The notes under the pieces were generated by a model. That model did no database searches. It saw only the letters and a program-made list of their open reading frames with translations, and was not told the DNA's origin. A stretch of DNA of 64,000 nucleotides, taken from the NCBI RefSeq assembly GCF_017308975.1, contig NZ_JADWPD010000002.1, positions 62,001 through 126,000 of the forward strand, written 5' to 3'. Of this stretch, positions 37,179-44,634 are shown piece by piece (position 1 is the stretch's first letter; every line of letters starts with the position of its first letter). Made by a program: the position numbers and the translations under genes. The DNA is from Amycolatopsis sp. MtRt-6. GTDB taxonomy: Bacteria > Actinomycetota > Actinomycetes > Mycobacteriales > Pseudonocardiaceae.

Positions 37179-38056
37179 TTCTGCAGCGGCACCAGTTCCG
37201 CCTGGAACTTCTCCAGGAAGCCGTCGAAATCGGCGTGGCCGGGGCGGATCACGAACTTCGACAGGCCGGCTTCGATGTGCTGCTCCACGAGCCGGCGGGC
37301 CGCCGGCCAGCTCGTCGCCACCAGGTCCGTCACCGGTGCGTCCGGATTCCGGCGGGCCGCCACGGCCGCGAGTTCGTCCGGGATCCCGTGATCCGCCACG
37401 ACCAGGCTGAGGCCGAAGTGGTCCTCTTCGATCTCGCGCCCCGCCTCCGCCGCGGCCCGCTGGATGGCGAGGCGGGCGTCGCGGGCCTGCGCCGGCGTGT
37501 GGAAGCTGCCCAGCCAGCCGTCCGCGAGCCGGCCGGTGCGGCGCAGGGCCGCCGGGGCTGATCCGCCCAGCCAGACGTCGAGGCGCTTCGGCGGCCGCGG
37601 GCCGAGGCGGACGCCGTCGACCTGGAAGAACTCGCCGTCGAAGGAGACCTCGTCCTCCTCCAGGAGCCGGCGCAGCAGCACGAGCGACTCGTCGAACACC
37701 GCCGCGCGGCGACCCGGCGGCACCGGGAACAGGCCGGTTTCGGCCGCGCGGGCCGGGCGGAGGCCGAACACCGGCAGGACCCGCTTGGGCGCGAGCCCGG
37801 CCAGGGTGCGCAGCTGCTTGGCGACCAGCACCGGGTGCCGGCCCGGCAGGATCGCGACGCCGGTGCCGACCTTCAGCTTCGCCGTCCGCGCCAGCGCGTG
37901 CGCCATGCCGATCATCGGGTCGACCTCGGGCGAGTAGACCAGCTCGGACAGCCACAGCGAGTCGACGCCGGCTTCCTCCAGCCGGGGCGCCAGCCCGGCG
38001 AACTCCGCCGGCCCGGCGCCGGCCGCGGGCGCGACGCCCAGCCTGATCTTCAGCAC
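37175..38056 (-). CDS. LLM-class F420-dependent oxidoreductase
   Basis: This 293-residue luciferase-like TIM-barrel enzyme probably uses F420. Diagnostic parts are FAGLAPRLEEAGVDSLWLSE, KLKVGTGVAILPGRHPVLVA, VFDESLVLLRRLLEEDEVSFD and WLGGSAPAALRRTGRLADGW. The GTG at 38056 is preceded by GGGAGG, which sits in the arm of a hairpin. Its stop shares CTAG with the convergent cyclase-like gene. It lies 53 bases after the OhrR-type gene on the same strand and may be in the same regulon. Substrate unknown. Confidence 0.9.
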   Translation of the reverse strand: MLKIRLGVAPAAGAGPAEFAGLAPRLEEAGVDSLWLSELVYSPEVDPMIGMAHALARTAKLKVGTGVAILPGRHPVLVAKQLRTLAGLAPKRVLPVFGLRPARAAETGLFPVPPGRRAAVFDESLVLLRRLLEEDEVSFDGEFFQVDGVRLGPRPPKRLDVWLGGSAPAALRRTGRLADGWLGSFHTPAQARDARLAIQRAAAEAGREIEEDHFGLSLVVADHGIPDELAAVAARRNPDAPVTDLVATSWPAARRLVEQHIEAGLSKFVIRPGHADFDGFLEKFQAELVPLQN

Positions 38057-38061
38057 GGTTC

Positions 38062-38083
38062 CTCCCGGAATGCTCTCCGGGAG
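38062..38083 (-). promoter_or_regulatory. Hairpin covering the LLM gene ribosome site
   Basis: On the minus-strand mRNA, CTCCCGGA pairs with TCCGGGAG (plus-strand arms 38062-38069 and 38076-38083; 8 perfect pairs, 6-base loop). The GGGAG of the downstream arm is the Shine-Dalgarno sequence of the LLM gene. It could terminate the ohrR transcript or regulate translation. Confidence 0.5.
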
Positions 38084-38109
38084 CAACGCGCCGGGCGGCC
38101 GGGAATTCC

Positions 38110-38547
38110 TCAGGCCGTCGCGTCGATGACCCGGGTCAGCACGCCGTGCAGGGCTTCCAGCTCGGCGACGTCCATGCCGAGCGTCTCGACCACCTTGTAC
38201 GGGATCTTCTCCGCCTCGGCCCGCAGCGCCCGGCCCGATTCCGTCAGCTCGACCGTCAACCGGCGTTCGTCCGAGCGGCTGCGGGTGCGGGTGACGTACC
38301 CGAGCGCCTCCAGCCGCTTGAGCAGCGGCGACAGCGTCGCCGGTTCGTGCCGCAGAGCCGCGCCGAGGTCCTTCACCGAGCGCGGCGACCGCTCCCACAG
38401 CGCGAGCATCACCAGGTACTGCGGGTGGGTCAGGCCGTACGGCTCCAGCAGCGGCCGGTAGATCGCGATCACGCTGCGCGAAGCCACCGACAGCGCGAAG
38501 CACACCTGCCGGTCCAGCTTCAGGGGGTCCTCACCCAGGTCGATCAT
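38110..38547 (-). CDS. ohrR: OhrR-type MarR regulator (organic peroxide sensor)
   Basis: This 145-residue MarR-family regulator follows OhrR closely: LDRQVCFALSVASRSVIAIY RPLLEPYGLTHPQYLVMLAL is the N-terminal region and its peroxide-sensing cysteine is Cys16. The winged helix is KDLGAALRHEPATLSPLLKR and RSRSDERRLTVELTESGR. No ohr gene is adjacent, so its role may be control of the divergent membrane protein and the downstream LLM enzyme. Two palindromes in the promoter match MarR-type boxes. Confidence 0.85.
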   Translation of the reverse strand: MIDLGEDPLKLDRQVCFALSVASRSVIAIYRPLLEPYGLTHPQYLVMLALWERSPRSVKDLGAALRHEPATLSPLLKRLEALGYVTRTRSRSDERRLTVELTESGRALRAEAEKIPYKVVETLGMDVAELEALHGVLTRVIDATA

Positions 38548-38576
38548 GTCCCGATCCTACTGTGTCGTCGCTCGCG

Positions 38577-38603
38577 CTAATGATTAGCGTACTAAGCATT
38601 AGT
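38577..38603. promoter_or_regulatory. Tandem MarR/OhrR operators
   Basis: CTAATGATTAG (38577-38587) and ACTAAGCATTAGT (38591-38603) are two adjacent AT-rich dyads in the 70-base gap between ohrR and the DUF5313 gene. Spacing and symmetry fit two dimers of the OhrR-like regulator controlling both divergent promoters. Confidence 0.7.
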
Positions 38604-38617
38604 GTACTGTCGAAGCC

Positions 38618-39010
38618 ATGGAACGACCGAGTGTGCTCCGCTGGTTCGGCTACGCGGTGGGCGTGCGGCTCCCCGAACGCCACAACGACTGGGCGTTGCA
38701 CGACGCGACGTCGAAGCACTGGCGCGCGCGGTACGTGCTCCAGCGGTCGATCGGCATCCTGCCGCTGTGCGCCGTGTGGCTGCTGCTGCCCGGTTCGATC
38801 TGGCTGCGGCTCTCGCTGGTCCTGATGGCCGCCCTGGTCGCGTACTTCTACTCGTGCGCGTACATGGAGGAGAGCGTCGAGCACCGGCTCGGCCGGCAGG
38901 GCTTCCCGCACGGCACCGGACGCCGCATCCGCGCCGAGGCCGCCGAAGCGAAGAACGCCGAGGCGACCGCCCGCTACCTCGCGCGCTACCGGACGCCGTC
39001 GGAGGGTTAG
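38618..39010 (+). CDS. DUF5313 family small membrane protein
   Basis: This 130-residue protein has a conserved N-terminal WFGYAVGVRLPERHNDWALH DATSKHWRARYV region and two membrane helices (about residues 44-60 and 63-80), then a charged C-terminal helix. It fits DUF5313, a family of unknown function common in actinobacteria. It is divergent from the OhrR-type regulator and probably controlled by it, since its start is 15 bases after an operator. Confidence 0.75.
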   Translation: MERPSVLRWFGYAVGVRLPERHNDWALHDATSKHWRARYVLQRSIGILPLCAVWLLLPGSIWLRLSLVLMAALVAYFYSCAYMEESVEHRLGRQGFPHGTGRRIRAEAAEAKNAEATARYLARYRTPSEG

Positions 39011-39025
39011 TTAGAGTCGGGGACG

Positions 39026-39961
39026 ATGAGACGCAAGCTCCGCCCGCCGATCCCGCCCCGCCACGGGCTCGACCCCGCCCGGCTCAAGCTGCCCGACGGC
39101 GAATGGCCCACGCTGCTGGCGCACCTCGTCGACCGGCTCCCGCGTGTCACGCCCGATCGCCTCGAACAGATGCTGCGCGAAGAACGCATCCACGGCACCG
39201 ACGGCCCGCTCGGCGTCGACACGCCGTACGCGCCCGGCTCGTTCATCTGGTTCCACCGCGACCTGCCCGACGAGGTGCCGGTGCCGTTCGCGATCGACGT
39301 CGTGCACCGCGACGAGCACCTGCTCGTCGTCGACAAGCCGCACTTCCTCGCGACCATCCCGCGCGGGCAGCACATCCTGGAGACGGCGCTCGTGCGGCTG
39401 CGCCGCGAGCTCGACCTGCCGCACCTGTCGCCGGCGCACCGGCTGGACCGCGTCACCGCGGGGCTGGTCATGTTCGTGATCACGCCCGAGCTGCGCGGCA
39501 GGTACCAGACGCTGTTCCGCGACCGCCGGGTGCACAAGGAGTACGAGGCGATCGCGCCGCACGACCCGTCGCTCGCACTCCCCCGGACCGTCCGCAGCCG
39601 GATCGTCAAGGACCGCGGGGTGCTGGCCGCCCAGGAGGTGCCGGGCGAACCGAACGCCGAGACCTACGTCGAGCTGCTCGAACACCGCGGGGGCCTGGGC
39701 CGGTACCGGCTGGTCCCGTCGACCGGCCGGACCCACCAGCTGCGCGTGCACCTGAGCGGCCTCGGGGTCCCGATCCTCGGCGACGACTTCTACCCGCGGC
39801 TGCGCGAGAAACCGCTGGGCGACTTCACGAAGCCGTTGCAGCTGCTGGCCAAGGTCCTCGACTTCGACGACCCGCTGACCGGCGCGCACCGCCGGTTCAC
39901 CAGCGGGCGGCGGCTGACCGCCTGGCACGACCCCGAGGCCTGGGCGGCGTCCCCGGCGTGA
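39026..39961 (+). CDS. RluA-family RNA pseudouridine synthase
   Basis: This 311-residue enzyme isomerises uridine in rRNA or tRNA. The catalytic aspartate is in HRLDRVTAGLVMFVITPE, with IDVVHRDEHLLVVDKPHFL upstream and YRLVPSTGRTHQLRVHLSGL GVPILGDDFYP downstream, the standard RluA motifs. An N-terminal extension (residues 1-75) does not look like an S4 domain. It lies 15 bases after the DUF5313 gene and may be cotranscribed. The target uridine cannot be predicted. Confidence 0.92.
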   Translation: MRRKLRPPIPPRHGLDPARLKLPDGEWPTLLAHLVDRLPRVTPDRLEQMLREERIHGTDGPLGVDTPYAPGSFIWFHRDLPDEVPVPFAIDVVHRDEHLLVVDKPHFLATIPRGQHILETALVRLRRELDLPHLSPAHRLDRVTAGLVMFVITPELRGRYQTLFRDRRVHKEYEAIAPHDPSLALPRTVRSRIVKDRGVLAAQEVPGEPNAETYVELLEHRGGLGRYRLVPSTGRTHQLRVHLSGLGVPILGDDFYPRLREKPLGDFTKPLQLLAKVLDFDDPLTGAHRRFTSGRRLTAWHDPEAWAASPA

Positions 39962-39981
39962 CTCCGGGGACGCCCCCTGCC

Positions 39982-40590
39982 TCACTTGCGCCAGAACCTG
40001 ACGCCGCTCCACTGCACCGTGACCGGTCCCGCGCCGCTCGCCGTGCGGTAGCTGCCGAACTTGTCGTAGTAGCTGCCGCTCGCGCTCGGGATCGTCTGCT
40101 TCAGCGAGCCGTTGAGGTACACCTTGTGCGAGCTGCCGACCTGGTTGATCGTGTTGACCCGGACCGACGTGCCGACGGTCGCGCCGCTGCCCAGCGTCGC
40201 CCCGCCCTCCACCGCGTACAGCCGGCCGCCCTTCTCGACGGCCAGCATGAAGTACGGCCCCGCGTTGGAGCCGTCCCGGAACGTCTGCTTGAGGCTGATC
40301 CGGGAGCCGGTCATGCTGGTGATCTTGAAGGAGCCCTCGAACTGGTGGGTGCCGCCGGTGTAGGTGGTGTAGCGGCGTTCCGCGCGCTGGTCGCCGCTAC
40401 CGGTCGAGCAGGTGAGCTGGAAGGTCAGCCCGGAGATCTGGCCGCACCCCCGCTCCTGCTCGGAGTAGCCCGGCGATTCCGGGGTCCACGGACCCGTGCC
40501 GACCTGGGCGTCCGCCGCCGGGGTGAGCACCGCGAGCCCCAGTGCCACCGCCGCGAGCACGCCCGCACCGTGAAGTCTGCGCACCGTCAA
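39982..40590 (-). CDS. Secreted jelly-roll protein, possible polysaccharide lyase
   Basis: This 202-residue secreted protein has a signal peptide ending near residue 28 (PAADAQ) and a single beta-rich domain: FEGSFKITSMTGSRISLKQTF, GPYFMLAVEKGGRLYAVEGG, YLNGSLKQTIPSASGSYYDK FGSYRTASGAG, VQWSGVRFW. This pattern recalls the concanavalin-like jelly roll of alginate or glucuronan lyases (PL7/PL20). Catalytic residues are not certain, so activity is not claimed. Convergent with the rluA-type gene. Confidence 0.65.
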   Translation of the reverse strand: MTVRRLHGAGVLAAVALGLAVLTPAADAQVGTGPWTPESPGYSEQERGCGQISGLTFQLTCSTGSGDQRAERRYTTYTGGTHQFEGSFKITSMTGSRISLKQTFRDGSNAGPYFMLAVEKGGRLYAVEGGATLGSGATVGTSVRVNTINQVGSSHKVYLNGSLKQTIPSASGSYYDKFGSYRTASGAGPVTVQWSGVRFWRK

Positions 40591-40800
40591 CCTCCTGTGT
40601 CACTCGAGGCGGCGGTGGCTCGGCAAAAGGTCCAGACCTTTATCCGGCGTGGGACCGACTGTACGAGCCCCGGCCGCGCCGGGCAAGACCCACCTGGCGT
40701 CCGCGCGGTGCGTCGGAAGTTTTCCCGGACGCCGTGTCGAATCCGGCTTGCCCCGTTCGACAGACTTGCAGAACCAGGATCGACCACCGAGGAGCACCGC

Positions 40801-41376
40801 ATGCGCACCCTGATCTCCACCTCGTTCGTTTCGCTCGACGGCGTCGTCGAGGCGCCCGGCGGGGAACCGGGCCACCGCAGCTCGGGCTGGACGTTCAGGG
40901 ACATCGAGTTCGACCCGGCCGCCTACGCGATCAAGAACAGCGAGCAGGAGGAAGCGACGGCACTGCTGCTGGGCCGGGTCAGCTACGAGGCGTTCGCGCC
41001 GGTGTGGCCGAACATGACCGAAGAGTTCGCCGGGTACAACGCGATGCCGAAGTACGTCGTGTCGACCACGCTCAAGGCCGAGGACCTCGTGGACACGTGG
41101 GGCGAGATCACCATCCTCCGTTCACTCGACGAAGTCGCGGCACTGAAGGAGACCGAGGGCGGCCCGATCAGTGTCCACGGCAGCGCCACCCTGAACCGCG
41201 CCCTGGCCGACGCGGGCCTGATCGACCGCTACCACCTGCTCGTCTTCCCGGTCCTGCTCGGCGCCGGCAAGCGGCTGTTCAGCGACACCGACAAGGACAA
41301 GCAGAACCTGAAGCTCCTCGAGAGCGAGGCGTACGGCAACGGGATCCAGAAGCTGGTCTACGAAGTCAAGCACTGA
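40801..41376 (+). CDS. RibD C-terminal/dihydrofolate reductase-fold protein
   Basis: This 191-residue protein is a member of the actinobacterial DHFR/RibD_C family: FVSLDGVVEAPGGEPGH, LLLGRVSYEAFAPVWPN, KYVVSTTLKAEDL, and HLLVFPVLLGAGKRLF. It binds NADPH in homologues; the substrate is unknown and these are not usually essential DHFRs. GAGGAG stands 8 bases before the ATG. It lies 57 bases upstream of the alkB gene, separated by its SOS box. Confidence 0.9.
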   Translation: MRTLISTSFVSLDGVVEAPGGEPGHRSSGWTFRDIEFDPAAYAIKNSEQEEATALLLGRVSYEAFAPVWPNMTEEFAGYNAMPKYVVSTTLKAEDLVDTWGEITILRSLDEVAALKETEGGPISVHGSATLNRALADAGLIDRYHLLVFPVLLGAGKRLFSDTDKDKQNLKLLESEAYGNGIQKLVYEVKH

Positions 41377-41396
41377 CCACTGGGCATTGTTTCACG

Positions 41397-41412
41397 TAGA
41401 ACATCTGTTCGA
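41397..41412 (+). promoter_or_regulatory. LexA (SOS) box upstream of alkB
   Basis: TAGAACATCTGTTCGA fits the Gram-positive/actinobacterial SOS box TCGAACNNNNGTTCGA with the central GAAC-N4-GTTC dyad perfect and two outer mismatches. A second overlapping half-site (TCGAACATCGTGTACG, 41409-41424) follows. It lies 22 bases before the alkB ATG, where LexA would block transcription. Confidence 0.8.
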
Positions 41413-41433
41413 ACATCGTGTACGGTCGGGGCC

Positions 41434-42060
41434 ATGACGACCCCGGCACTGCAGGCCTCGCTGTTCGGCGAGTCCGGCCCCGTCACGCTGCACGCCCTGG
41501 CCCCGCGCCGGACCGAACTCGGCTCCGGCGCGTGGGTCGACGTGCAGCCGGGCTGGCTCGCCGGCGCCGACGAGGTGTTCGCCGACCTCGTCACCGGCGT
41601 CCCCTGGCAGGCGGAGCGGCGGAAGATGTACGACCGGGTGGTCGACGTCCCGCGGCTGCTGTGCTTCTACCGCGAAGCGGAACCGCTCCCCCATCCCGTG
41701 CTGGCCGACGCCCGCACGGCGCTGAGCGAGCACTACGCCGGCGAACTCGGCGAGCCGTTCCGCACGGCGGGCCTGTGCTACTACCGCGACGGCCGCGACA
41801 GCGTCGCCTGGCACGGCGACACGATCGGCCGCGGCAGCACCGAGGACACGATGGTCGCGATCCTTTCGGTGGGCACGGCCCGCCACCTGGCACTGCGCCC
41901 CCGCGGCGGCGGCGAGTCACACCGGTACGCCCTCGGCCACGGCGACCTCATCGTGCTGGGCGGCTCGTGCCAGCGCACGTGGGAGCACGCGGTCCCGAAG
42001 ACGAACCGGGCGGCCGGACCGCGGATCAGCATCCAGTTCCGGCCGCGCGGGGTGCGCTGA
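41434..42060 (+). CDS. alkB: AlkB-like 2-oxoglutarate/Fe(II) dioxygenase
   Basis: This 208-residue AlkB homologue oxidatively removes alkyl groups from nucleic acid bases. The iron ligands are His127 and Asp129 (WHGDT) and His185 (WEHAVPK), with the 2-oxoglutarate arginine Arg197 in GPRISIQFR. The nucleotide-recognition lid is the N-terminal third (PRLLCFYREAEPLPHP). It is the AlkB type without Ada-like domains. The LexA box in its promoter indicates induction by DNA damage. Confidence 0.92.
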   Translation: MTTPALQASLFGESGPVTLHALAPRRTELGSGAWVDVQPGWLAGADEVFADLVTGVPWQAERRKMYDRVVDVPRLLCFYREAEPLPHPVLADARTALSEHYAGELGEPFRTAGLCYYRDGRDSVAWHGDTIGRGSTEDTMVAILSVGTARHLALRPRGGGESHRYALGHGDLIVLGGSCQRTWEHAVPKTNRAAGPRISIQFRPRGVR

Positions 42061-42062
42061 GG

Positions 42063-43340
42063 TCAGTCCACCAGCACCGGAAGCTCATCCAGACCGTACA
42101 CAATGGACACTTTGCGGAAGGACAGCTCGTCCTCCGGCACCGCGAGCCGCAGGTTCGGGAAGCGGCGGATCAGGGCCGGGTACGCCGTGCGCAGCTCCAT
42201 GCGGGCCAGCTCCGCGCCGATGCAGCGGTGGATGCCGTAGCTGAACGCCAGGTGCGACGTCGGCTCGCGGGTCGCGTCGAACTTCTCCATGTCCGGACCC
42301 AGCTTCGGGTCGCGGTCCGCGGCCGACAGCGACACCAGCACGATGTCGCCCTCGGCGATGTGGACGCCGCCGATGTCCATGTCCTCCTTGGCGAACCGCG
42401 GGAACGCCATCTGCACCACCGTCAGGTAGCGCAGCAGTTCCTCGACGAAGCGGTGCACGGACTCGTCGTCGCCGCGGACGGCGGCCATCGCCTTCTCGTC
42501 GCGCAGCAGCACCAGCGCGCCGAGTGCCAGCATGCTCGCCGTCGTCTCCAGGCCGCCGGTGAGCACGCCGTCGGCCAGGCCGGCCAGCTCGCGGTCGTCG
42601 ATCTCGTCGCCGTGTTCCTTGATCAGCATGCCGAGCAGGCCGTCGCCGGGCTGTTCGCGCTGCTTCTTGACGATGTCGAGCAGGTAGGTCAGCGATTCCG
42701 ACATCGCGCCGAGCGACGCGCCCGCGCCGCCGAAGAGGTCGAAGCGGGCGGTGCTCAGCCGCTGGAAGTCCTCGCGGTCCTCATAGGAAACGCCGAGCAG
42801 CTCGCAGATGGTCAGCGACGGGATCGGCAGCGCGAACGCCTGCCACAGGTCGACCGGGCCGTCGGCGGCGGCCATCGCGTCGAGCTGCTCGGCGACGATC
42901 TCGTCGATGCGCGGGGCCAGCCGGCTCAGCCGGCGCATGGTGAACTCCGGCGTGAGCAGCTTCCGCAGCCGCGTGTGCACCGGCGGGTCCGCGAAGCCGA
43001 GCCCGCCCGGGTTCTGGTCGGCGGTCACGCCGGCGTTGCCGACGAGGTTGCCGAAGTCACTGGAGAACCCGGCGGCCTTCCCGAGGACGGCCTTCGCCTC
43101 GTCGTAGCCGGTGACGAGCCAGGCGTTCATCCCGAACGGCAGGTCGAGCTTGCCGATCGGCGCCTCGCTCCGCCGTGCGGCCATGTCCGGTACCGGGTCG
43201 AGGCCGTCCCGCTTCAGCGGCAGCAGCGCCGAATCGGGCAGGATGGCCGACATCTTCTCGAGGTCGAATCCCTTTTTCGACTGCCGGGCGAGGTAACGCC
43301 GGCCGACCCAGCCCAGGACCCGTGAGCGGAGACTCCCCAT
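42063..43340 (-). CDS. Cytochrome P450
   Basis: This 425-residue soluble P450 has the haem ligand Cys373 in FSYGIHRCIGAELARMEL, the I-helix GLADGVLTGGLETTASML (the usual A-G-x-D/E-T-T) and ELLRYLTV for the K-helix ERR region. Its length and lack of a membrane anchor are those of bacterial CYP107-like enzymes acting on secondary metabolites or steroids. No ferredoxin or reductase lies beside it, so electrons come from elsewhere. Substrate unknown. Confidence 0.94.
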   Translation of the reverse strand: MGSLRSRVLGWVGRRYLARQSKKGFDLEKMSAILPDSALLPLKRDGLDPVPDMAARRSEAPIGKLDLPFGMNAWLVTGYDEAKAVLGKAAGFSSDFGNLVGNAGVTADQNPGGLGFADPPVHTRLRKLLTPEFTMRRLSRLAPRIDEIVAEQLDAMAAADGPVDLWQAFALPIPSLTICELLGVSYEDREDFQRLSTARFDLFGGAGASLGAMSESLTYLLDIVKKQREQPGDGLLGMLIKEHGDEIDDRELAGLADGVLTGGLETTASMLALGALVLLRDEKAMAAVRGDDESVHRFVEELLRYLTVVQMAFPRFAKEDMDIGGVHIAEGDIVLVSLSAADRDPKLGPDMEKFDATREPTSHLAFSYGIHRCIGAELARMELRTAYPALIRRFPNLRLAVPEDELSFRKVSIVYGLDELPVLVD

Positions 43341-43393
43341 GGCACCGACACTACCGCACTAGCCCGATCGGGTGACGGGCAGCGAGACGGGGT

Positions 43394-44038
43394 TCACCCC
43401 GGCTTGCGAGCCAGCAGGTACGCCTGGGGCACCTTCTCGTACGGCGGCTGCGGTTCCCGGACCACCCGCGCCTCGACGACCAGCCCGGCGGCGACGCACA
43501 GCTCGGCCACGAAGTCCGGCTGCAACCGGTACGCGTCGAAGGAGACGTCGTGGCCGTAGCCGCGCGTGATGCGGCGGCGCTCGTCGCCGACCTGGAACCC
43601 GGTCAGCAGGCGGCCGCCGGGCGCCAGCACCCGCGCCAGCTCGGCCACCACCGGCGGCAGATTCGCCGGCGGCGTGTGGATCAGCGAGTACCACGCCACC
43701 GCCCCCGCCAGGGCACCGTCGCCGATGTCGAGGGCGGCCATCGAGCCGACCTCGAAGCGCAGCCCCGGGTGCGTCCGCCGGGCCACCTCGACCATGCCGG
43801 GCGAGAGATCCACGCCGAAGACGTCCAGTCCGAGCGAGGCCAGGTACCCGGTCAACCGGCCCGGGCCGCAGCCGAGATCACCGACCGGCCCGGTTTTCCC
43901 GACCAGTTCGGCGAACGTGCTCAGCACCGCCCGGTCCCACGGGCTGGCGTCCAGCAGGTCCCGCAGCTCCTCGGCGTAGGAGTCGGCGACGGTGTCGTAG
44001 GCGAGCCGGGTCTCGGTCACGAAGGCGGGTTCGGTCAT
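43394..44038 (-). CDS. Class I SAM-dependent methyltransferase
   Basis: This 214-residue methyltransferase has the SAM loop VGDLGCGPGRLTGYL, the acidic VFGVDLSPGMVEVARR and the post-II AGAVAWYSLIHTPP strand. It belongs to the broad UbiE/type 11 group. It is the next gene upstream of the P450 on the same strand with a 53-base gap, and the two could act in the same small pathway; this is inference from position. Confidence 0.9.
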   Translation of the reverse strand: MTEPAFVTETRLAYDTVADSYAEELRDLLDASPWDRAVLSTFAELVGKTGPVGDLGCGPGRLTGYLASLGLDVFGVDLSPGMVEVARRTHPGLRFEVGSMAALDIGDGALAGAVAWYSLIHTPPANLPPVVAELARVLAPGGRLLTGFQVGDERRRITRGYGHDVSFDAYRLQPDFVAELCVAAGLVVEARVVREPQPPYEKVPQAYLLARKPG

Positions 44039-44049
44039 GGGCCCGGACC

Positions 44050-44625
44050 CTATCGCCGCGTCCCGGCCGGCGTGTCGACGCCGAGTTCCGCACGGACTTC
44101 ACCGAGGAACGCGTCCCTGGCGCGGTCGGCCTTGCGCAGGGCCGAGTCCCGGGAGCTGCCGTCCACCCCGTCGGAGGTGATGGTGATCCGCGCGCCGACG
44201 GTGGTCAGCACCAGCTCCTCGGCCATCTCGCGGATACCGGGCGAGCCGAGGATGTCGACGGCCGCGTGGAAGGACCTGAGGGCGCGCGCGTGCTCGCTCA
44301 AGCGTGCCTCGATCTCGCCGGTCGGCTTCTTGCGGTCCAGCGCCTCCACCCACTCGAGCAAAGCGCGCAGGCACTCGTCGGACTCCTTGAGCAGACCGGC
44401 GTAAGCGTCCCTGCGCTCCTGCGACCAGTGCAGCGTCATCGCGTGCGCGCGCTCGGCGGCCAGCCGTTCGGTCTCCCGCCGGTGCCGCAGCTCCTCCCGC
44501 GCGGCCTCCCGCTCCCACCGCCGGTCTTCCCGGCGGCTGTTGATCAGCTGGCCGGTGACGACCCCGACCAGGCCGATGATCCCCACGACGATCGGTACCC
44601 AGACCGAAACCTGACCGGAAGCCAT
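44050..44625 (-). CDS. Small membrane-anchored coiled-coil protein
   Basis: This 191-residue protein is not one I recognise. One N-terminal membrane helix (WVPIVVGIIGLVGVVTGQLI, residues 9-28) is followed by a highly charged coiled coil (SRREDRRWEREAAREELRHR RETERLAAERAHA) and a helical soluble part with HWSQERRDAYAGLLKESDEC. Such one-helix plus coiled-coil proteins are common in actinobacteria and of unknown use. It lies 12 bases upstream of the methyltransferase gene, so an operon is likely. Confidence 0.7.
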   Translation of the reverse strand: MASGQVSVWVPIVVGIIGLVGVVTGQLINSRREDRRWEREAAREELRHRRETERLAAERAHAMTLHWSQERRDAYAGLLKESDECLRALLEWVEALDRKKPTGEIEARLSEHARALRSFHAAVDILGSPGIREMAEELVLTTVGARITITSDGVDGSSRDSALRKADRARDAFLGEVRAELGVDTPAGTRR

Positions 44626-44634
44626 GCCGGAAGA

